Shown here: positions 7,631 to 14,174 of the stretch, one piece after another | Numbering within the stretch: position 1 is the first letter of the stretch | How the letters are laid out: each line of letters begins with the position of its first letter | Origin: Ilumatobacteraceae bacterium | Lineage (GTDB): Bacteria > Actinomycetota > Acidimicrobiia > Acidimicrobiales > Ilumatobacteraceae | DNA length: 38,709 nucleotides | Direction of reading: 5' to 3' | Assembly (NCBI GenBank): GCA_025451395.1 | Contig: JANWKM010000052.1 | Span: forward strand, 1 to 38,709 | Notes under the pieces: model-generated | What the model saw: the letters and a program-made list of their open reading frames with translations, nothing else | What the model was told of the DNA's origin: nothing | Database searches by the model: none | Position numbers and translations under genes: made by a program

Positions 7631-9693
7631 CAGATGACGTAACCAAAGACGTCGACAATGACGCCCGCATTTCCCGAGTCGTTATAAATCGAAAGTTGCC
7701 CATTGGCGCCCACTGCAACAATTGCCATATTCGGTACTGTGCGACCGGGGAACCAGTTGAGGGTCGACACGGTTGGCCGTGGTTGACCGGCCGGCCATAG
7801 CGTCAGCCACCCCCCAGCGCTCGGATCGGTGACGGTGATGTTGACGATGACGGCCTTGGCGCCGGAAGGAACGCCACCGAGACCGCCGATCTGGACATTT
7901 CGACTTTCGCCGGGACCGAGCTGCCCGATCGTCGTGTGCAGCCCATTGCGGGTGTCAAACACCCGGACTGGGTCCATGATCGTGGTGAAACCACCACCTG
8001 CACTGTAGTAGCCAAAGATGTCGACGATCAGGTCCATGTCGCTCTCGAACGCAGCCAACCGAATCTTGCCGTTCGTGCCCACCTTGACGACCGCCGAATT
8101 GGCGCGGGTTCCTCCCGCAAAGACGTTCAGGTTCGATGCAATCGGCAACGCCTCGCCGTCTGGATATGCCGTGACATAGCCGCCGAGTGGCGCATACGCG
8201 CTGGTGATGTTCACGACCACCGACTTCGCGTTCGCGGGTATCCCCTTCGTGCCGGCTACGAGCAGCGCCCGATTGTCTCCCGGATGAAAACGGCCGATTG
8301 TGTCACCAATCCCGTTGCGTGTATCCATCAAACGAACCGGTGGGATTCCGGTGAATCCCAATCCGCCGGGGGCCGTGAGTGCAGCACTCGTGTCGAAATA
8401 GCCAGCGACGTCGGCAAGCACGTGCATACCCGCGAAGCCCGAGTAGTTGAAGCGAATGGTGCCGCCAGCACCGACCTTCACCAAAACGAGGTTCGGTGTG
8501 ATCTCACCGAGCGCGAAGTTGAGATTCGACGTCCCCGGAATTACACCGAAGGTTGCTTGATCGGCGAAGATGCCACCCAACGCGTCTGTCGCCGGAGGGC
8601 GCGGATACGCAGAAAGGAACCCGCCGCTGGAAGACGCGATGGCAGTGACGTTGAGCAGCACCGCCGACACGCCGGCCGCTGGGATTCCGGCTACGCCCGT
8701 GACCTTCAATTGGTGGTTGAGCAGCGTTGCACGACGCGTATAACCGTTACCCGAACTCGAGCGACCGTCTCCTGGCGTCATCACCCCGGTGATTCCGATA
8801 TTGCTACGACTGTCGAGAATGCGAGTAGGAGTGAGCGGATGGAAACCACCCGGAGGCGCTGCGCCCGGTGCGCCGGACATGTAAACGCAGAGATACAGGC
8901 CAAAACATGACGCGTCGAGATCTATTGTTTGCACCTGACCTGGGGCAAGCTCCATATAGCCCTGGACCTTGCGGCCAGTTTGAGTGTCCGTTACGAACGC
9001 GAGGTAGTGCCCCGGCCATCCGACGCCGCCAGTCCACTGGTTGCCTTTGCTTTTTGAGTAAGTAAACGCTCCGACCTTTGCGCCCGTGCCCGTGACCTTC
9101 GGTTGGACGCACACGTCGGGAGGAATGCATTCGATTTGAAACAGAATGACTTCCACGCGGTTATTCGGCACCGCGGAGGACGAGACGATGTCGCCTGTTA
9201 TCCGAAATCCACCGTCGACACCGACAGTCGGGAGTGGAACAACTCCAAAGTTCGCGAAGCCAGCGCCGTCCTTGGCCGCTTCTCGCTGCGAGTGGGCCCC
9301 ACCGGCATTGCCAACCCAGGGGTCGTACCAGATGCCTTCCGGGTAGAGCTCGAGGCGGACCAAACTCAGCCCCGCGCCACCACAGCCAAGTCCGGGATTC
9401 GGGACTTGCGTGGGGTTCAACCCCACAAATACCGAAGGGTTCGCATTAGAGAATTGGCCGGCAGAATTCCAGTTGTACGAACCGTCGTATCCTGAACCAT
9501 CGGGCGAATTGCCCCCGCAGCCTCCGTAGTACGCATCGATGTCTGCCAGCCCGCCGGTACCGGGGTTCCCTATCGAGAAAGTGACGTTGGCAACTCCCGC
9601 GGACGCGGTCTGCACCCCAACAAGAGAGACGGTCGTGACGGCGCTCGCAAATAGCGCCAGCACACATGCTCCGCGTCGGATTTGGTGGGTCAT
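7630..9693 (-). CDS. Secreted cell-surface protein with three ~120-residue repeats
   Basis: A 687-residue protein. A Sec signal peptide is clear: a basic start (MTHQIRRG), a hydrophobic core and a likely cut after ASA near residue 32. Residues ~35-280 form a Gly/Asn/Cys-containing domain I do not recognise. Three homologous repeats follow at about 286-435, 450-570 and 573-687. Each opens with R(I/L/V)xD(S/T)RxxI/L, has an (A/V)VxxN(V/I)T strand and SxLN, and ends DVxGYx. Such repeats are frequent in exported proteins of Acidimicrobiia and related actinobacteria. No LPXTG or membrane anchor is present. A Shine-Dalgarno (AGGAG, 9700-9704) supports ATG 9693. The gene runs against its neighbours and splits a glycosyltransferase operon, so it was probably inserted. 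Its function may be adhesion or surface-layer association; unproven. Confidence 0.85.
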   Translation of the reverse strand: MTHQIRRGACVLALFASAVTTVSLVGVQTASAGVANVTFSIGNPGTGGLADIDAYYGGCGGNSPDGSGYDGSYNWNSAGQFSNANPSVFVGLNPTQVPNPGLGCGGAGLSLVRLELYPEGIWYDPWVGNAGGAHSQREAAKDGAGFANFGVVPLPTVGVDGGFRITGDIVSSSAVPNNRVEVILFQIECIPPDVCVQPKVTGTGAKVGAFTYSKSKGNQWTGGVGWPGHYLAFVTDTQTGRKVQGYMELAPGQVQTIDLDASCFGLYLCVYMSGAPGAAPPGGFHPLTPTRILDSRSNIGITGVMTPGDGRSSSGNGYTRRATLLNHQLKVTGVAGIPAAGVSAVLLNVTAIASSSGGFLSAYPRPPATDALGGIFADQATFGVIPGTSNLNFALGEITPNLVLVKVGAGGTIRFNYSGFAGMHVLADVAGYFDTSAALTAPGGLGFTGIPPVRLMDTRNGIGDTIGRFHPGDNRALLVAGTKGIPANAKSVVVNITSAYAPLGGYVTAYPDGEALPIASNLNVFAGGTRANSAVVKVGTNGKIRLAAFESDMDLIVDIFGYYSAGGGFTTIMDPVRVFDTRNGLHTTIGQLGPGESRNVQIGGLGGVPSGAKAVIVNITVTDPSAGGWLTLWPAGQPRPTVSTLNWFPGRTVPNMAIVAVGANGQLSIYNDSGNAGVIVDVFGYVI

Positions 9694-9699
9694 CTCAGG

Positions 9700-9704
9700 C
9701 TCCT
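9700..9704 (-). promoter_or_regulatory. Shine-Dalgarno AGGAG for the surface-protein gene
   Basis: AGGAG on the minus strand, 6 bases before ATG 9693. It shows this gene has a 5' leader, unlike most flanking first genes. Confidence 0.65.
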
Positions 9705-9809
9705 AGGGGACTTATGTACAGATTCTGTCGCAACATCATCGGCAGGTGGCCGCGGGGTCAACCGTGTGTTTATTGGCAAGATCTCGCAGGGCGAGCACGA
9801 GGCCTTCTG

Positions 9810-9815
9810 TACAAT
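9810..9815 (+). promoter_or_regulatory. -10 box TACAAT ahead of the downstream GT2
   Basis: TACAAT, 8 bases before GTG 9824, which opens a 14-codon reading frame ending in the GT2 start. The same hexamer and spacing precede GTG 23221. It could re-supply transcription to the GT2-GT4 pair cut off by the insertion. The nearest -35-like TTGGCA (9773-9778) is too far away (31 bases). Confidence 0.45.
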
Positions 9816-9820
9816 CCCGG

Positions 9821-9868
9821 TTCGTGCCGCGCTCACCGTTCGATGACGTGACCAGGCGCGACGGTTGA
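9821..9868 (+). repeat. Direct repeat, copy 2, forming a leader mini-ORF
   Basis: A second copy of the GT4 3' end. In the matching frame it reads FVPRSPFDDVTRRDG and stop (TGA 9866-9868). From GTG 9824 this gives a 14-residue leader peptide, MPRSPFDDVTRRDG. Its stop overlaps the TTG start of the GT2 gene (TTGA), so it may work as a translational coupler retained from the original gene junction. Confidence 0.6.
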
Positions 9869-11217
9869 ACACTCCCCTCATACGCGTCGTCGTGCTCACC
9901 TTCGACGGCGGCCAAATGACGCTGGACTGCCTGGATTCGTTGCTCGCCACCGATTGGCCGACCGACAAGCTGCAGATAGTCGTCGTCGACAACGGGTCTC
10001 TCGACGATGTGGCCGAGCGGGTGCGTGCCGAATACCCGCAGGTTGAGCTCGTCGAACCACTGGAGAATCTCGGATTCGCGGGTGGCTGCAACCTCGGGAT
10101 GCGCCCGCCGGGAGAGCACGAATTCATTGCGCTCGTCAATAACGACGCCACCGTCGAGCCCACCTGGTTGCGTCCATTGGTAGACGTCGCAAATTCGGCG
10201 CCTGACATCGGCGCGGTGAGTCCGAAGATGGTCTTCGCCGACCGCTTCCTCGGCGTCGATCTGGTCGTCCCCGGTGTCAGCACGTCCAAGAGCGGCAAGC
10301 CTGAAAAGGGTGTTCGAGTCTCTGGCGTACGTATCGATGGTGTGCGCGCCGACAATCGCGTCTCGTTCAATGAGGACTTCTACGGGGCCGACCAGCCCGA
10401 TCTCGAAATTGGCGAGGAGTTGGGACGTTGGACCTGCGGGCGCGGTTCAATCTTCATCTCGCTCGATCCCGGCGAAGCACGGCCACAGACGTTGTCGCTG
10501 CGGCTGAGCAATGTTGAACATCGGACCGTCACGCTCTCCTCTGCGACGGCGCAGCAGACAATCGAAACCGACATCGAGGCACAGTGGTTCGACATCGCCC
10601 TCGATGGCGAACCATTCGATGTCATCAACAACGCGGGGTCCAATCTCTATCGCGGTGGATTCGGCGGAGATCGTGGTTTTCTCGAACGCGACCTCGGCCA
10701 GTACGAACAACCAGCCGAAGTGTTCGCCTGGTGTGGTGGAGCCGTGTTATTGAAACGCGACTACCTCGAGCAGGTTGGCCTGTTCGACGAGCACCTGTTC
10801 CTGTACTACGAGGACACCGACCTCTCATGGCGTGGCCGCTTACGCGGCTGGCGTTACCTGTTCGAACCGACCTCGGTCGTGCGTCACCGTCACGCGCAAT
10901 CATCGGGTGTCGGCTCACCGACATTTCGCTTCTACACCGAACGAAATCGAATGCTGGTCCTGGCCAAAAATGCACCCGCGCGGGTGGCATTGCGCGCCGG
11001 GCTGGGCGAGATTCGCCGCTTCGTTCGCTCGACATTGAGCGGATATGTCGGAAGGCCGATACGACTGCAAATGCCCGAGCGCAGCGTTCCCGCGCACCGG
11101 CGTCGCGTGTTGACCAGTTACCTGCGTCTATTACCCGCCATGTTGCGCGATCGTCGCGCCACCGAGCCGGTGGTGAGCCGTCGAGATCTCATGACGTCGT
11201 GGGAAGTGACGAAGTGA
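9865..11217 (+). CDS. GT2 family glycosyltransferase with an inserted beta-rich region
   Basis: A 450-residue enzyme. IRVVVLTFDGGQMTLDCLDSL and VVVDNGS (to about residue 47) are the nucleotide-binding start, ALVNNDATVEP (about 89-99) carries the metal-binding position, and FDEHLFLYYEDTDLSWRGR with VRHRHAQSSG is the rhamnosyl/galactofuranosyl-type acceptor and catalytic end. Between about residues 125 and 275 is an extra segment rich in beta-type sequence (FISLDPGEARPQTLSLRL...), longer than the usual ~50-residue linker. TTG 9865 is taken as the start because the conserved N-terminus begins only a few residues later and it overlaps the leader mini-ORF stop. The stop shares one base with the next ATG (TGATG). 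Sugar and linkage are unknown. Confidence 0.85.
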   Translation: MNTPLIRVVVLTFDGGQMTLDCLDSLLATDWPTDKLQIVVVDNGSLDDVAERVRAEYPQVELVEPLENLGFAGGCNLGMRPPGEHEFIALVNNDATVEPTWLRPLVDVANSAPDIGAVSPKMVFADRFLGVDLVVPGVSTSKSGKPEKGVRVSGVRIDGVRADNRVSFNEDFYGADQPDLEIGEELGRWTCGRGSIFISLDPGEARPQTLSLRLSNVEHRTVTLSSATAQQTIETDIEAQWFDIALDGEPFDVINNAGSNLYRGGFGGDRGFLERDLGQYEQPAEVFAWCGGAVLLKRDYLEQVGLFDEHLFLYYEDTDLSWRGRLRGWRYLFEPTSVVRHRHAQSSGVGSPTFRFYTERNRMLVLAKNAPARVALRAGLGEIRRFVRSTLSGYVGRPIRLQMPERSVPAHRRRVLTSYLRLLPAMLRDRRATEPVVSRRDLMTSWEVTK

Positions 11218-12386
11218 TGGCAGCGCGGCCCAGGGTGGCGATCTACAACCTGTACTGGACGACTTACGGCGGCGGCGAGCAGGTCGCGGGTGCCATCGCG
11301 TTGGCGCTCCTCCCCGATCACGATGTCGTCCTACTCGGGCCCGAGCCGATAGACCTCGCAGCAATGCGCGACCGTCTTGGCCTCGACCTCTCGCAATGCG
11401 GTTACGAGCGCGTGATCGATGACGAGACCGCCTCGGCGGCGAGCGCCGGCTACGACTTGTTCGTCAACGCGACCTACCTCAGCTCGGCACCGAATCTCGC
11501 TAAGCGAGGCGGGTTCTACTACGTGTACTTCCCGGGCTCGCCAAGCACCCGTTATCAACGTGTCGGGCAGGCAATGGCGCGTGGGCTGGCCACATCATTG
11601 CGCCCAGTCGGCATCCCTCGGATTAGGCGAGTGCACGACGGTCTCGAGCGACGCGCGGCGCGCACCGACTGGACGCGCAACTACGCCACGTTCTGGTGCA
11701 CCTCGACGTTCACCGCGAAATGGATCGAGCGCCTATGGAAGGTGCGCGCGGAAGTCCTCTATCCGCCGGTCCGACCGGACGTACTGCCGGGGACAAAGGC
11801 GAACACGATTACTTCGGTCGGCCGTTTCTTCGATCCCAAGTTCGGCCATTGCAAGAAACAACTTGATCTCTTGCGCGCGTTCATCGAGCTCGAACATGTC
11901 GGTGCCGATGGATGGCGGCTGGAATTGATCGGCGGTGCCGACGCCCTGAGCCGCGACTACGCCCTCGCTGTTCGTCGCGAGGCTCGCGGTCACGCCGTCG
12001 GCGTTCACTTCAACGCACCCCGATCATTAGTGCGCAGCACTCTCGCCGCGGCAAGCATTTATTGGCACGGAACGGGCTACGGCGAGGGCCCCAACAAGCA
12101 CCCCGACCGCTTCGAACATTTTGGAATCGCAGTCGTGGAAGCGATGGCGGCCGGTGCCGTGCCCGTGGTCTTCGGCGTTGCCGGGCCAGCAGAGATTGTT
12201 CGCCACGGCATCGACGGCTTTCAATGGCGCACGATGGACGAGCTTGTGCACTACACGAGTCAGCTAGTGGCTGATCGAGATCTGCGCGTGAAGATGGCAG
12301 CCAGCGCTCAAGAACGAGCGAAGCACTTCTCGGACGAAGTGTTCGCGGCTCGCGTGCGCTCAGCCGTCGGTTGCTCCGCGCTGTAG
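11217..12386 (+). CDS. GT4 family glycosyltransferase
   Basis: A 389-residue GT-B enzyme. The N-terminus has YNLYWTTYGGGEQVAGAIA, the glycine-rich acceptor loop. TSVGRFFDPKFGHCKKQLDLLRAF opens the C-terminal nucleotide-binding domain. WHGTGYGEGPNKHPDRFEHFG followed by IAVVEAMAAGAVPVVF is the GT4 EX7E signature, with the extended loop seen in mannosyltransferase-like members such as ALG11. ATG 11217 shares one base with the GT2 stop, so I reject longer upstream starts that overlap the GT2 gene. The 3' end overlaps the opposite-strand membrane gene by 27 bp. It probably adds one residue of the glycan backbone in the cytoplasm. Confidence 0.87.
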   Translation: MAARPRVAIYNLYWTTYGGGEQVAGAIALALLPDHDVVLLGPEPIDLAAMRDRLGLDLSQCGYERVIDDETASAASAGYDLFVNATYLSSAPNLAKRGGFYYVYFPGSPSTRYQRVGQAMARGLATSLRPVGIPRIRRVHDGLERRAARTDWTRNYATFWCTSTFTAKWIERLWKVRAEVLYPPVRPDVLPGTKANTITSVGRFFDPKFGHCKKQLDLLRAFIELEHVGADGWRLELIGGADALSRDYALAVRREARGHAVGVHFNAPRSLVRSTLAAASIYWHGTGYGEGPNKHPDRFEHFGIAVVEAMAAGAVPVVFGVAGPAEIVRHGIDGFQWRTMDELVHYTSQLVADRDLRVKMAASAQERAKHFSDEVFAARVRSAVGCSAL

Positions 12387-13712
12387 CAGCGCGCGTGCGC
12401 GGGCTTGCACCTCGCCCCAACGAGCCCGCGGTGTGAGCTGCACGATCACACCAAGCGCGACGATGCCGATCAGGGTTCCGAACAGGATTTGCGAGGCGCC
12501 TGGCCACACCTCCCTGTCCCATGTCGGCGACAGCAGCGATGAGTACTCGCCGGAATACCAACAGAGCGGTACATAGCGGAAATTCTCCAAGCGGCAAAAG
12601 AGATCGGTGCGCGGCGTGATGTAGTACGCCGCACCGACAATCCCGACCCACGCAGTCCACAGCGTCAACAGGACAGCACCGAGCCACGTGCGCAACGACC
12701 GGCCAACCTGGAGTTGCGTGCATAACGCTGTGGCGGCAGGCACCACACCAATGAGGAAGAACCGGGGTCCGAACGACACACCCCCGTACCAAGCCCACCA
12801 CTTCGAGTAAATGGGAATCATCGCCACCACGATCAGCGTGAGGCACCAACGCCATTGGGCCACCGCGTCGTCGGGCTGCGGTGCGCGGCGGAAGAATCCA
12901 GGTTGATACCACAACAACCCGCGCCCGAGTGAGAAGAGAATGCCGACGAGACCGAACAAGAATGGGTAACCGAAACCCGCCACATGACCCCAAGGCAGCA
13001 GTTGAAAGTTGGTCTCATCCCCTGGGTCGCTGCCGTACTTGGACAGGCTGAGGTGGCCAGTCGTGATCGAGGCATCGACAACCATCCACGCCGCGGCAAT
13101 TGCGCACGAGATCAGCAGCGCAGAGTTGCGCCGGCGCCACCACAGCAACACGGCAGCGGCACCACACGCGACCGCGAGCACGGGGATGATGGCGATGCCG
13201 ATGCCGGTGACCACAATGCCCGACACCTTTTGCGCTCGGCTGCGGGCATCGACGATTAGCAGGATCCCCGCCGAAGCGATCATCATCGACAGCGCCTCAG
13301 CGTTGAACGATGTGACGTAGCCAGTGAACATCGAGCCGGTCGCAAGAGCCACCACGCCCACCCCGAAACGTCGACCTCTGAGCCGAGAGAGCCGGCTGCC
13401 GATCCAGAGCGACCACGGAATCCACACAAGGGTGACAAAATTGTCGAGCAGGAAACTTCCCATTCCGACGGCTCGGCCAAGTCGGTAGGGCAAGACGGCG
13501 AGCAGGGGCATGACCAGGGAGTACTTCACCGTGTGCCAATGCCCGGCGGCCAGATCAAGGGTGGCCAAGCTGCGTCGGTTGTCGTCGAAGGAAGGGTGCG
13601 CAGGCAGCCACACCATCAGCGCGGCCACGGCGACGACAGCGATCACGGCGGCTATGCGATTCTGGGTCGTTCGACCCACGATTGAACGACCCTGCCCCCA
13701 GAATTTCCGCAC
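12360..13712 (-). CDS. Polytopic membrane protein, GT-C/GT87-like
   Basis: A 450-residue protein with about ten to eleven hydrophobic helices. LGRGLLWYQPGFF and SKWWAWYGGVSFGPRFFLIG (roughly residues 275-345) match a pattern shared with the protein at 36353-37963 (GKGLLWYAP, GENAYGPRYLIP), so the two are relatives. This family of bacterial GT-C-like membrane proteins is assumed to use polyprenyl-phosphate sugar donors. The first loop has HPSFDDNRR, a plausible acidic motif. GTG 13712 is supported by a TACACT box 8 bases upstream. It has its own promoter, not one shared with the minus-strand genes upstream of it. The function is predicted only at family level. Confidence 0.7.
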   Translation of the reverse strand: MRKFWGQGRSIVGRTTQNRIAAVIAVVAVAALMVWLPAHPSFDDNRRSLATLDLAAGHWHTVKYSLVMPLLAVLPYRLGRAVGMGSFLLDNFVTLVWIPWSLWIGSRLSRLRGRRFGVGVVALATGSMFTGYVTSFNAEALSMMIASAGILLIVDARSRAQKVSGIVVTGIGIAIIPVLAVACGAAAVLLWWRRRNSALLISCAIAAAWMVVDASITTGHLSLSKYGSDPGDETNFQLLPWGHVAGFGYPFLFGLVGILFSLGRGLLWYQPGFFRRAPQPDDAVAQWRWCLTLIVVAMIPIYSKWWAWYGGVSFGPRFFLIGVVPAATALCTQLQVGRSLRTWLGAVLLTLWTAWVGIVGAAYYITPRTDLFCRLENFRYVPLCWYSGEYSSLLSPTWDREVWPGASQILFGTLIGIVALGVIVQLTPRARWGEVQARARALLQRGATDG

Positions 13713-13720
13713 GAACTGCG

Positions 13721-13726
13721 AGTGTA
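13721..13726 (-). promoter_or_regulatory. -10 box TACACT for the leaderless membrane gene
   Basis: TACACT on the minus strand, 8 bases before GTG 13712; no Shine-Dalgarno is present. Confidence 0.5.
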
Positions 13727-13732
13727 ATAGCG

Positions 13733-13744
13733 GGCAGTACTGCC
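13733..13744. promoter_or_regulatory. 12-bp palindrome inside a promoter spacer (possible operator)
   Basis: GGCAGTACTGCC is perfectly self-complementary and begins 6 bases upstream of the TACACT -10 box, filling the -35/-10 spacer. A repressor bound here would block RNA polymerase. Inference from position only. The rest of the 219-bp gap (13745-13931) shows no gene that I can support. Confidence 0.4.
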
Positions 13745-13931
13745 AAAACTCCGTCTGCCCTCTACGGCCCGGTTCGCATCGCGCGGTTTGGAACTAGTCC
13801 GCTGCGAGGCCCGCTTTCTGCCGTTGACAATGAAGTCGCGGCTGTCGTTCGGGCATCGGTTGGTTCCATTGTACCTGCGTCTTCCCTATCGACCGCTCGC
13901 GGGCCAGATGCTGGTAGTTGCGCAACGTCCT

Positions 13932-14174
13932 CTATGAACTCTTCTTGCGGTCCTCGAGCGCGGCAGACTCAAGAGCGGTCAGCCTGCTGCCGATCGATGC
14001 CGACATTTCGGTGATCAGGCGTTGCAGTACCGCGATCGGCTCCTCGAGTCCCCGCATGCGCTTCTCCAGCACTTCGTTGCGCCAATCGAGTTGCGCGTCG
14101 ACCCGCGCGCTGACCATTCTGTTCAGCAAGCCACGAATCGGACCGGTCTTCTTGCTCTCGATCAAGTTGTCCAA
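13932..14174 (-). CDS. Small coiled-coil protein coupled to a glycosyltransferase
   Basis: An 80-residue protein of no recognised family. It is highly charged, with heptad-like leucine and isoleucine positions (NEVLEKRMRGLEEPIAVLQRLITEM, then IGSRLTALESAALEDRKK), so it is probably one long helix or an oligomeric coiled coil. There is no signal or membrane segment. Its start lies 13 bp inside the end of the 792-residue glycosyltransferase gene on the same strand, indicating coupled translation. Together with the 92-residue protein at 5972-6250 it forms a pattern of small helical partners beside glycosyltransferases. Function unknown. Confidence 0.65.
   Translation of the reverse strand: MDNLIESKKTGPIRGLLNRMVSARVDAQLDWRNEVLEKRMRGLEEPIAVLQRLITEMSASIGSRLTALESAALEDRKKSS

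Noticed and set aside
7616-7632. Rho-independent terminator between the converging stops
   Set aside because: The palindrome has no loop and no T-tract, so it is not a standard terminator.
7936-8910. A 324-codon open frame on the plus strand inside the surface-protein gene
   Set aside because: The opposite strand encodes a signal peptide and three repeats; the plus-strand translation is Arg-rich with no recognisable motif.
9773-9815. TTGGCA and TACAAT as a full -35/-10 pair
   Set aside because: The spacing is 31 bases; only the TACAAT box is kept.
12010-12993. A 327-codon minus-strand frame crossing the GT4 and membrane-protein genes
   Set aside because: The translation is Arg-rich and crosses two clear genes.
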